The notes under the pieces were generated by a model. That model was not told the origin of the DNA. It was given only the letters and a program-made list of their open reading frames with translations, and searched no databases. A stretch of DNA of 44,688 nucleotides from positions 1 to 44,688 of the forward strand of contig JAPOHW010000010.1 of NCBI GenBank assembly GCA_029979265.1, in the 5' to 3' direction. Both the position numbers and the translations under genes were made by a program. Within the stretch, counting starts at the first letter, position 1. Each line of letters opens with the position of its first letter. Shown piece by piece: positions 26,137-33,650 of this stretch. The stretch comes from Actinomycetota bacterium (lineage in GTDB: Bacteria > Actinomycetota > Acidimicrobiia > Acidimicrobiales > Aldehydirespiratoraceae).

Positions 26137-26993
26137 GTGTCCCCGTTCTCGGTGTCGGCTGTCCGATGTGGGCGAATCGGGCGTGGGTCGGCCGCTATCT
26201 GCCCTCCGATACGCCGTCGGGGAGAGAACTCGAGCCCTACTCGCAGGTGTGCAACGCCGTCGAGGGCAACACCACGTTCTACGCCGAGCCGACGGCAGCT
26301 GCGGTCGCTCGGTGGCGGGCCGCCACACCGGAGGATTTTCGGTTCGCGTTCAAGCTGCCTCGCCAGATCACGCACGATCGACGGTTGCGAGACACGAAGG
26401 AACCGCTTCGGGTCTTTCTGGATCGTATGGAACCCCTCGGGGAGCGCCTTGGCCCGTTCATGATCCAGCTGCCGGCCGCCTTCGGCCCCGATGATTTGTC
26501 AGTGCTTGCGTCGTTCCTCGACGGTCTGCCCGCAGGTTTCGAGTGGGCGGTCGAGGTTCGTCACGCCGCATTCCACGCCGGTGGAAGCGCCGAGCGGCCG
26601 CTGAACGATCTGCTCCACCAGCATCGGGCCAACCGGGTGATGTTCGACAGTCGACCGGTCTTCGACGGGCCCCGTGAAACCGCCGAGGAGATCGATGCCT
26701 GGGAGAAAAAGCCGCGCCTGCCGGTGCGGGCGGTGGCAACCGCCGGACAACCGATCGTGCGGTTCATCGGCCGAACCGCCGCAGAGGCGAACCCACCGTA
26801 CTGGGCACCCTGGGTCGACCGGGTGGTCCGGTGGATCGAGGATGGTCGCCGGCCCACCGTTTTCCTGCACACTCCCGACAACGCGGTCGCTCCGGCACTC
26901 TGCCGCATGTTTCATGCAGAGGTTGCCGCTCGCACCGCCATCGCACCGCTTCCCCCCGCACCCGCGGTGGCTGCCCAACAGGCGCTGGGTTAG
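26133..26993 (+). CDS. DUF72 family protein (YecE-like)
   Basis: A 286-residue protein of the DUF72 family, a TIM-barrel group of unknown reaction. The family blocks are VGCPMWANRAWVGRYLP, VCNAVEGNTTFYAEPT, FRFAFKLPRQITHDRRL, and the late YWAPWVDRVVRWIEDG and FLHTPDNAVAPAL. Starts at GTG 26133, coupled to the preceding cupin-like gene. Confidence 0.88.
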   Translation: MSVPVLGVGCPMWANRAWVGRYLPSDTPSGRELEPYSQVCNAVEGNTTFYAEPTAAAVARWRAATPEDFRFAFKLPRQITHDRRLRDTKEPLRVFLDRMEPLGERLGPFMIQLPAAFGPDDLSVLASFLDGLPAGFEWAVEVRHAAFHAGGSAERPLNDLLHQHRANRVMFDSRPVFDGPRETAEEIDAWEKKPRLPVRAVATAGQPIVRFIGRTAAEANPPYWAPWVDRVVRWIEDGRRPTVFLHTPDNAVAPALCRMFHAEVAARTAIAPLPPAPAVAAQQALG

Positions 26994-27027
26994 GCCCTTC
27001 GACCTGCTCGTGATGCGTTCAGATCGA

Positions 27028-27033
27028 TAGACT
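27028..27033 (+). promoter_or_regulatory. -10 box TAGACT, 7 bases before GTG 27041
   Basis: Leaderless-type box; it supports the small membrane protein gene as real and fixes its start. Confidence 0.5.
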
Positions 27034-27040
27034 CGACCTC

Positions 27041-27424
27041 GTGGCGCGGCCCCCCTGCAAACCACTTCAGCGGACTGGGTCGATGATGACCGGCATCGCA
27101 GCCATTCCGGTCGTCGTCGTGACAACGATGGTCTGGCTCGGTGATGTGGCGTCGTCCACCGACGGACACGATGCAGTTGCCGGAGGCCTGGGTCTCCTCG
27201 GTGGACTTGTCATGGGCCTGCTCGTGCATCGCATGGTCGTGTCGGTCAATGTCTGTGCTCGCTCGATCGGTTGTCGATTGCAGCTGGTGGCGTTGCGTCT
27301 CGGTCGGGTACCGACGATGTCGACACCACGCTCGCGCCTGCGCAGTTCGGTCGCAGTCGCTGCGGCAGCCGTTTTCGTTCCGGCCGAAGTCGGCCGTCGT
27401 GGCCCCCCGGCCCGTGTTGTTTGA
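27041..27424 (+). CDS. Small membrane protein, function unknown
   Basis: A 127-residue protein with two hydrophobic segments, MMTGIAAIPVVVVTTMVWLG (about residues 15-34) and GGLGLLGGLVMGLLVHRMVV (about 48-67), and a basic arginine-rich tail ending in a further hydrophobic alanine/valine stretch. No family is recognised. The GTG start follows a TAGACT box by seven bases, which argues that it is a gene. It lies 39 bases before the lipoprotein gene and may belong to the same envelope cluster. Confidence 0.5.
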   Translation: MARPPCKPLQRTGSMMTGIAAIPVVVVTTMVWLGDVASSTDGHDAVAGGLGLLGGLVMGLLVHRMVVSVNVCARSIGCRLQLVALRLGRVPTMSTPRSRLRSSVAVAAAAVFVPAEVGRRGPPARVV

Positions 27425-27463
27425 CGTCTGAATCAACCAACGCGAACGAACCAGGAGAACATG

Positions 27464-28344
27464 ATGAAGAAGCGCGCGCTGCCACAACTCGTGGCGCTGT
27501 TTGCGCTGGGGATCGCTGCTGCATCGTGCGGCAGCGACCCCACGACGCCCGCCGAGGAGATGCTGGGCGCTAGCGACGAGGCTCACGACCACGTCGCCGA
27601 GCACGATGAATCCGACAGTGCCGCAGAGGAGTCGGTGGTCGTCCACGAGCCTGATCCGGTTGCGGTTGATGGCGCCGAGGCACCGACGATCGGCCTGGAC
27701 GTCACCGCCGATCCAGCCGGTGGGATCAACGTTTTGTCGAAACAACGCACTTCGTTGTCGTCGCCGGCGGCCCGAGTGGTGCCGATGTCGACGGCACAGG
27801 ACACTTCCGTCTTTCCATCGATGGTGAGCCGATGCTTCGCTTCTACAACGATGCCATCTCTGTCGGTGGTGTGACCGAGGGTGAAGTCGAGGTGATGGTC
27901 GAGTTGATGGCGAGCGATGAGCGCCCCTACGCAGTCGACGGTGAGCCGGTTGCGGCGACGACCATGTTCACTGTGCCGCCACACGCCCACGACGCTCACA
28001 GTCACGGCGATCCCGAACCGGTCCGCTTCGACGGCCCTGTGCCGACACTGGCACTCACCGTTGAGCCTGACCCTGTGGCGGGGTACAACGCGTTCATCAC
28101 CGTCGACGGGATGGTGTTGTCGGGGCGTAACGCCTCAGGTGCTCACGTGTCCGGCGAAGGCCATCTGCACATCTCTGTCAACGGCCAGAAACTGGGTCGG
28201 CTTTACGGCACGGCCACCCACATTCCCGCCCTACCCGACGGGGAGGTCGAGATTCGGGTTGCGGCGTACACCAACGACCACATGATGTACGTCGACGGTG
28301 ACGGTGAGCCGATCGACGCCGTGACCACGGTGAAGGGCGGATGA
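27464..28344 (+). CDS. Lipoprotein with two copies of a His-rich domain; frameshifted in the sequence as given
   Basis: The start at ATG 27464 is six bases after AGGAG. A lipoprotein signal ends in AAASC, so the product is anchored outside the membrane. After the acidic His-rich stretch DEAHDHVAEHDE come two homologous domains, the first with PTIGLDVTADPAGG...GHFRLSIDG and the second with PTLALTVEPDPVAG...GHLHISVNG, joined by a His-rich linker (HAHDAHSH). As read, the frame breaks at the T4 run 27732-27735: upstream is one frame, downstream another, and the repeats align only if a fifth T is restored, giving 293 residues. The domain pattern suggests metal binding, but function is unproven. 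Stops in ATGA overlap with the next gene. Confidence 0.7.
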
Positions 28345-28691
28345 TGATCGGCACTCGAGCTGTCGTCGTCTTGATGCTTGTCCTCCTCGCTGCCTGCGGC
28401 GGCGGGAGCGAACTCGACAACGACTCGAACGACGGGGGTACGACCATCGTCCTCGAGTTCGAGGGAGGGGCACTCGTCGGCGGAGCTCGTCGAGAGACGG
28501 TCTCGCTCGGTGACACTGTGGTGGTTCGCAGTGTCGGCGCAGTCGACGAGCAGATCCATGTCCATGGGTACGACCTGTATCTGGACCCTGGGAGCGAGGC
28601 CGACCTGCGATTCGAGGCGTTGATCCCAGGACGCTTCGAGATCGAACTCGAGATGTCGGGTCGAGTCCTGATCGAGCTCACGGTGTCATGA
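28341..28691 (+). CDS. Cupredoxin-like lipoprotein
   Basis: A 116-residue lipoprotein with signal LMLVLLAAC. The mature part is a small beta-barrel with IHVHGYDLYLDPG and a late RFEIELEMSGRVLIEL, resembling cupredoxin-like periplasmic or surface proteins. The usual Cys copper ligand is absent; two histidines and a methionine remain as possible ligands. It overlaps both neighbours by ATGA, so the lipoprotein, this protein and the polytopic membrane protein are co-translated. Confidence 0.7.
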   Translation: MMIGTRAVVVLMLVLLAACGGGSELDNDSNDGGTTIVLEFEGGALVGGARRETVSLGDTVVVRSVGAVDEQIHVHGYDLYLDPGSEADLRFEALIPGRFEIELEMSGRVLIELTVS

Positions 28692-30073
28692 ATCGACGAG
28701 CACATCTCGCCGTGGCAGTCGGGCTTGCGACCCTTGCGCTGGTGGATGCAGAGCCGGCAACTGCGCACGGTATCGGTGGCCGGAGCGACCTCCCGCTGCC
28801 AGCATGGCAGTTGGCGTGGGCGGCCGGATTCTCGGTGGCGTCATCGTTCGTCGCCCTCGGTGCGTTCTGGTCACAGCCGCGTCTTGTGGCTGCTGCGACC
28901 GGGCGGGTCCTTGTCGACCTGCGGCGATCCGGCATTCGAATGCTGGGCGTGACGGCGAAGCTCGTCGGTGTCTTCCTCCTCGGCATCGTCATGTACGCAG
29001 GTTGGCGGGGAAATCCCAACGGAGCCGTCAACATCTCCGGCGACGCGTTCCTCATCTGGTTCTGGGTCGGCTTGCAGCTGGTCGCTGTTCTGGTCGGTGA
29101 CGTGTGGCGGGCTTTCAATCCCTATCCGACGATCGCCGACTCGGCGGCCTGGGTGTGGGCGAAGGTCCGTGGCGAGGAGCTGGCACCGGTCGAGGTCGAC
29201 CGTGAGGCGACACTGTGGCCCGCCGTCGCAGCAATCTTTGCCTACCTCTGGTTCGAGTTGGCCTACCACAGCACCGACAGCCCTCGAGCCATTGCGCTGT
29301 TCCTCACCCTCTACTCCGGCGCGATGCTCGCAGGAGCGGCGGTCAAGGGCCGCGGGTGGGTACGCCGTGCAGATGGCTTTGCCGTGTTGTTCGCGAAACT
29401 GGGTGCCATGGCGCCGCTGTTCCGAGACGGTTCGGGACAGCTTCGCTGCCGTCTTCCCCTGAGTGGTTTGAGTCGCCTGCCCGATGTTCCCGGCACCGTT
29501 CCATTCGTGCTCGTGGTGCTCGGCTCGACCACCTTCGACGGATTCACACGATCGTCGCTGTGGCTCGAGATCGGAGGTGACCAGGTCGGCTGGGCCCGGA
29601 CCCTGGCCAGCACGCTCGGGCTCGTGGTGGTGATCGGCTTGGTCGCAATGGCGTACTCGATCGCGACCTCGGCGATGGCGACGATCACCGGCGAGGAGCC
29701 GGCCGAGCTCAGCCGCGTGTTCGGACCAACGCTCGTGCCGATCGCTGCGGCGTACGCCGTCGCGCACTATTTCAGTTTGTTGGTGCTCGACGGTCAGCGA
29801 ATGTTCATCCGCATCAGCGATCCGTTCGGTCGAGGGTGGGATCTGTTCGGAACTGCCGAGTACGCCATCGACTGGACGGTGGTGTCACCCGACGTGATCG
29901 CCTGGGTGCAGACCCTTGGCATCGCAGTCGGTCACGTCCTCGCCGTTGCTGCCGCCCACGACGTGGCGATCAGCCGGTGGAACCATGCACTCGCAGTGCG
30001 CTCGCAATACCCGATGCTCGGCGTAATGGTCCTCTACACCGTGCTTGGACTGTTTCTGCTCCTCGGTGCCTAA
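28688..30073 (+). CDS. Polytopic membrane protein with an N-terminal signal sequence, function unknown
   Basis: A 461-residue protein with a cleavable-type signal ending in PATA, followed by HGIGGRSDLPLP and about eleven hydrophobic segments, including WQLAWAAGFSVASSFVALGAFW and FLIWFWVGLQLVAVLV. Homologues are sometimes named fenitrothion hydrolase in databases, a label I recall and do not trust as a function. If cut after PATA, the mature protein begins with His, as in copper-binding CopC-type proteins. It is translated with the cupredoxin-like lipoprotein by an ATGA overlap. Its 3' end overlaps the convergent hydrolase stop. Confidence 0.75.
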   Translation: MNRRAHLAVAVGLATLALVDAEPATAHGIGGRSDLPLPAWQLAWAAGFSVASSFVALGAFWSQPRLVAAATGRVLVDLRRSGIRMLGVTAKLVGVFLLGIVMYAGWRGNPNGAVNISGDAFLIWFWVGLQLVAVLVGDVWRAFNPYPTIADSAAWVWAKVRGEELAPVEVDREATLWPAVAAIFAYLWFELAYHSTDSPRAIALFLTLYSGAMLAGAAVKGRGWVRRADGFAVLFAKLGAMAPLFRDGSGQLRCRLPLSGLSRLPDVPGTVPFVLVVLGSTTFDGFTRSSLWLEIGGDQVGWARTLASTLGLVVVIGLVAMAYSIATSAMATITGEEPAELSRVFGPTLVPIAAAYAVAHYFSLLVLDGQRMFIRISDPFGRGWDLFGTAEYAIDWTVVSPDVIAWVQTLGIAVGHVLAVAAAHDVAISRWNHALAVRSQYPMLGVMVLYTVLGLFLLLGA

Positions 30074-30819
30074 GCCGGTGCCACCTCAAGACGACGAGCG
30101 AGGAAGGCAAGGGTCGTGGCCAGTGCGCTCGGGGCGAGGTGTTCGGTGAGCACACTGTGCTGCTGTTTCGAATCGGCCGGCAGGTCCTCGCCGATGAAAT
30201 TCGGGCCGAGCACCGCTCGGAGGGTCTCGAACCGCTCGGCGGGCACGAGAGGGTCCAGGTTGTAGCGAAACCCGAGGACTGCGCATCCCGCCTCGACCTT
30301 CTCGGCGACAGCCGCGAGCTCGCTGTCATTGAGGCCTGATGAACGCCGGCGCGAGCCCCCGATGGCGAAAGGCAGCGACGGTTGGCTGAGAACCGGTGCA
30401 ATCACGGTGTCGTCGAGAAGCATGGCGAGGCCGAAACCGCCGGTGAAACACATCCCGACGAAGCCGACGCCGGGACCGCCATGGCGGGTGTGGAGATCGC
30501 AGGCAAGCGCCCGTAGCCAGTCGGTGGCGGGGGAGGAGTCCTGCGTAGCCAGCACATGGAATTCCCGACTCACACACGCCTTGGCGATGACCCGGATCGC
30601 CCGCCGAGGCGTCGACGGCGCACCGGGTGTGCCGAACAACGACGCGATCGCCACCGACATTCCGGCGGCGACGATCTCGTCGGCGAACGAAGCGACGGTC
30701 GGGGTGATCCCGGGGATCTCCGGCGCGACGAGGACACAGGGACCCGTGCCGCGATGAAAAACGTCGTGGGTGATGCCGTCGTGGGTGAAGGGCTCACAGT
30801 CGTACTGGGCGAGGGGCAT
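30070..30819 (-). CDS. Dienelactone hydrolase family protein
   Basis: A 249-residue alpha/beta hydrolase. The nucleophile is Cys124 in GMCFTGGF, the glycine-rich elbow of the DLH family. The family lid segment VAPEIPGITP is at 31-40. The start at ATG 30819 (MPLAQYDCEP) is preferred to GTG 30837 from the way the family begins, with moderate confidence. The distance to the divergent M23 gene is 66 bases. Substrate unknown; a second DLH protein lies at 8687. Confidence 0.82.
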   Translation of the reverse strand: MPLAQYDCEPFTHDGITHDVFHRGTGPCVLVAPEIPGITPTVASFADEIVAAGMSVAIASLFGTPGAPSTPRRAIRVIAKACVSREFHVLATQDSSPATDWLRALACDLHTRHGGPGVGFVGMCFTGGFGLAMLLDDTVIAPVLSQPSLPFAIGGSRRRSSGLNDSELAAVAEKVEAGCAVLGFRYNLDPLVPAERFETLRAVLGPNFIGEDLPADSKQQHSVLTEHLAPSALATTLAFLARRLEVAPA

Positions 30820-30870
30820 GGCCGGCAATCGTGCCACACCCCCTGACGGGGAGAACTATTGCATTTCGGT

Positions 30871-30876
30871 TACGAT
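30871..30876 (+). promoter_or_regulatory. -10 box TACGAT, 9 bases before GTG 30886
   Basis: Supports GTG 30886 as the start of the M23 peptidase, which then begins directly with its signal peptide. Confidence 0.45.
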
Positions 30877-30885
30877 TCGAGGGCT

Positions 30886-32139
30886 GTGTTCTGTGCTTCC
30901 CGCCGCCTTCGCTTGCTCGGTGCCGTGACGGCGCTCGCACTCGGCGGTGCTGTGGTGCCGGCTGCGGTCGCCCAGGACTCCGTCGACGACCTGCGCGACG
31001 CCCGCGAGGACGCCCGCCGAGACGCTGCCGAGGCGGCCGCTGCGATCGACGCCCTGGCCGCGGAAGATCGAGACCTCGTCGAGGCGCTTGCCGCCATCGA
31101 TCGTCACATTGCGCTGCAGGAGTCCAAGGTCAGGGCAGCGGTCAGTGCCATCCAGGCTGCCGAGGATTCGGCTGAGGCCGCCGTCGAGCGAGCCGAGCTG
31201 CTCGATGAGCAGATTGCCGTGATCCGCCTTCGTCTTCGTGAACGAGCCGTCGATGCCTTCGTTGGCGGTGAAGCAGCCGCCCGGGACGAACTCGACACCG
31301 CCGACCTTCTTCAGTCCACCATCCGTCGCTCGCTTCTCGAACAAATCGTCGGCAACGAGTACGACCTCGTCGATCAGCTTCGGACAGCAATCGCCGAGCA
31401 AGAAGCCGCCGAGGCCGATGCCCAGCTGGCCCTTGCCGAAGCAGAGGCCGAACGTCGAGAACTGAACGACCGCCTCGCCGACCTCGAAGCCACACGAGAA
31501 GAGGCGGAGCGACTTCGTGCCGAGGTACAGGACCGAGTGGCCGAGTGGCAGACGATCAGTGACGAGATCGAAGCCGCTGACCGAGAGATCGCCGAGGAGA
31601 TCCGACGGCTCGAAGAGGAGGCCCGTCGACTCGCCGAGGAACAGGCTCGCCAGGAAGCCGAAGCGCTCCGACTCGCACAGGAAGCGGCTCGTCGGGCAGC
31701 CGAGGCAGAAGCGGCGGCCAACCAGGGGGCCGACGGGACGGGTACGGACGGTACGTTCTCCCTCACCCATCGACCGGTCACCGGTGTCGTCACGAGCCCG
31801 TTCGGTGAGCGGGTTCATCCGATCTTCGGCACCGTCCGTAACCACTACGGGATCGACTTCAACGGGAACACCGGGGATCCGATTGTGGCTGCGGCGGGTG
31901 GTGTTGTCCTGTCCGCCGATTGGCGGACCGGCTATGGCAACACTGTCGTCGTCTCTCACGGCGGCGGCTTCACCACGCTGTACGCCCACATGAGCGAGAT
32001 GCAGGTGACCGCCGGCGAGGAGGTCGTCGGCGGAGATCTGATCGGTTGGGTCGGCAACACCGGCTGGTCGACCGGCTCGCATCTCCATTTCGAAATCCGG
32101 GTCGATGGCGTTGCCGTCGACCCGGCGCTCTACCTGTAG
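30886..32139 (+). CDS. M23 peptidoglycan endopeptidase with coiled coil (EnvC/NlpD-like)
   Basis: A 417-residue secreted protein. The signal peptide ends near AVAQD (residues 28-31). A long charged coiled coil covers about 32-280, rich in Ala, Glu and Arg. The LytM/M23 domain is 296-417 with zinc ligands His320 and Asp324 (HYGID) and His401 (HLHF), the second catalytic His at 399 and the His in YAHM (368). It would cut peptide cross-links in the cell wall, or act as an activator as EnvC does; here the zinc ligands are intact. Start GTG 30886 is chosen over in-frame 30859. TPK follows 74 bases downstream. Confidence 0.9.
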   Translation: MFCASRRLRLLGAVTALALGGAVVPAAVAQDSVDDLRDAREDARRDAAEAAAAIDALAAEDRDLVEALAAIDRHIALQESKVRAAVSAIQAAEDSAEAAVERAELLDEQIAVIRLRLRERAVDAFVGGEAAARDELDTADLLQSTIRRSLLEQIVGNEYDLVDQLRTAIAEQEAAEADAQLALAEAEAERRELNDRLADLEATREEAERLRAEVQDRVAEWQTISDEIEAADREIAEEIRRLEEEARRLAEEQARQEAEALRLAQEAARRAAEAEAAANQGADGTGTDGTFSLTHRPVTGVVTSPFGERVHPIFGTVRNHYGIDFNGNTGDPIVAAAGGVVLSADWRTGYGNTVVVSHGGGFTTLYAHMSEMQVTAGEEVVGGDLIGWVGNTGWSTGSHLHFEIRVDGVAVDPALYL

Positions 32140-32199
32140 GCGGACAACGAGGCTGCGCAAGGTTGGGTGGTCGTCGACGACGGCCTCAGTGCGGCGACC

Positions 32200-32205
32200 T
32201 ACAGT
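32200..32205 (+). promoter_or_regulatory. -10 box TACAGT, 8 bases before ATG 32214
   Basis: Leaderless-type box for the thiamine pyrophosphokinase gene, giving it a promoter separate from the M23 gene. Confidence 0.5.
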
Positions 32206-32213
32206 CGCGAGGG

Positions 32214-32864
32214 ATGGAGAACACCGAACGTCGAGGGCTTGTCGTGGCGTCTGCCGATGCCCACAGCCTGATTCACTTTTCGTTCCGTCCCGCCGTCGTC
32301 GTGGCCGTGGATCGGGGTCTCCACCCGGTCATGGAAAGGGGTTGGCGTCCCGACTGTGTCGTCGGCGACATGGATTCCGTCGACCCGGCGGTACTCGCAG
32401 CGGCCGAGAACAGCGGGGTGGTCGTCGAGCGCCACCCGATGACCAAGGACGAGAGCGATCTCGAACTGGGCCTGGCCGCAGCCAGACGGCTGGGCGTGAC
32501 CGACGTTCACGTTGTCGCTCGTGATGGGGGACGACTCGATCACCAACTTGCCAACCTTGCCGTCCTCGCTTCCCCCCGGCTCGAACCCATGCGAGTGAGC
32601 GCAACGATCGGAGATCACCGTGTCTGGATCGTGCGGCGAAGTTTGGACCTGCACCTCGAGGTCGGGAGTCACCTCGCCATCCAGCCTGTCGGGGGATCGG
32701 CGACGGTCTCCACCGACGGTGTGGCGTTCCCGTTGGAGCAGGAGGTGCTGTCCGCCTTCGAGGCGCGCGGAATCGCCAACACCGTCATCGATGATCCGGT
32801 GCGGCTCGAGGTGACCGCAGGAGTCGTACTGGTGATCACCTCACCGCCCGAGCCGATGGGGTGA
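32214..32864 (+). CDS. Thiamine pyrophosphokinase family protein
   Basis: A 216-residue kinase that moves pyrophosphate from ATP to thiamine. The motifs are VAVDRG, GDMDSVDP, TKDESDLELGL and GGRLDHQLANL, in the order of bacterial thiamine diphosphokinases; the C-terminal beta domain carries the thiamine-side residues. Ser replaces the common Thr in the KDESD motif. The family includes some actinobacterial homologues with other roles, so thiamine is likely but not certain. Its stop is adjacent to the convergent ABC ATPase stop (TGATCA). Confidence 0.85.
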   Translation: MENTERRGLVVASADAHSLIHFSFRPAVVVAVDRGLHPVMERGWRPDCVVGDMDSVDPAVLAAAENSGVVVERHPMTKDESDLELGLAAARRLGVTDVHVVARDGGRLDHQLANLAVLASPRLEPMRVSATIGDHRVWIVRRSLDLHLEVGSHLAIQPVGGSATVSTDGVAFPLEQEVLSAFEARGIANTVIDDPVRLEVTAGVVLVITSPPEPMG

Positions 32865-33650
32865 TCAACGAGCCCACGCGAACCAGCGACTCTCTCGACG
32901 TTCGAGGCTGACGTCGAGATCGAAACAGCGGGAGAGGTTGTCGGCCGTGAGCACGTCGTCGATCGGACCCGATGCGGCGACTGCCCCTCGGCGCAGCATC
33001 AACACGTGGGTGAATCCATCGGGGATCTCCTCCACGTGATGGGTCACCAACACGATCGGCGCCACGGCAGGATCGGTGGCCAGATCGGTGAGCGAACGGA
33101 CGAGCTCCTCGCGGCCGGCCAGATCGAGTGCCGCCGTCGGTTCATCGAGCAGGATCAAGCCAGGGTCGACCGACAACGCCCGGGCAAGCAGCACTCGCTG
33201 ACGCTCTCCCGACGACAAGACACCGAACGTACGGTCGCGAAGATCGAGCGCCCCGATCCGTTCGAGCGCCGCGTCCGCCTCGGCATGGTCGGTGGCGGAG
33301 TACTCGTGCCACCACGGTTCGAGGGCTCCGTTGCGGGCAGTGACGACAACGTCGTGTGCGGTCAATCGGGGCCGAAGCTCGTTCGCCATCGCTGCACTCG
33401 CATACCCGACACGGATGCGGAGCGTTCGCACATCAGTGCGGCCGAGATCATGGCCAAGGAGCCGGATGTCGCCGCGCGACGGATGCAGCCACATCGACGC
33501 AATTCGGATCAGGGTCGTCTTCCCGCAGCCGTTGCTTCCCAACACGATCCACCGCTCGCCGGCCCTCACGGTCCAGTCGACACCTCGAAGGATCTGGTTG
33601 CCGTCGGTGGTTCGGTGCACACCTACCATCTCGAGCACCGGTTCGTTCAC
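32865..33650 (-). CDS. ABC transporter ATP-binding protein (stand-alone ATPase)
   Basis: A 261-residue ATPase. Walker A is GSNGCGKTTL, signature LSSGERQRVLLARAL, Walker B LILLDEPTAALD with the catalytic Glu, and H-loop THHVEEI. It resembles the ModF/PhrA-type or iron-transport ATPase groups; no permease is encoded beside it. GTG 33650 overlaps the stop of the second ABC exporter half (GTGA). Partner membrane protein unknown. Confidence 0.88.
   Translation of the reverse strand: MNEPVLEMVGVHRTTDGNQILRGVDWTVRAGERWIVLGSNGCGKTTLIRIASMWLHPSRGDIRLLGHDLGRTDVRTLRIRVGYASAAMANELRPRLTAHDVVVTARNGALEPWWHEYSATDHAEADAALERIGALDLRDRTFGVLSSGERQRVLLARALSVDPGLILLDEPTAALDLAGREELVRSLTDLATDPAVAPIVLVTHHVEEIPDGFTHVLMLRRGAVAASGPIDDVLTADNLSRCFDLDVSLERRESRWFAWAR

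Noticed and set aside
27732..27735. Programmed frameshift in the lipoprotein gene
   Set aside because: No slippery heptamer or downstream structure is evident, and a similar loss occurs in another run at 37421; an indel or sequencing error is simpler.
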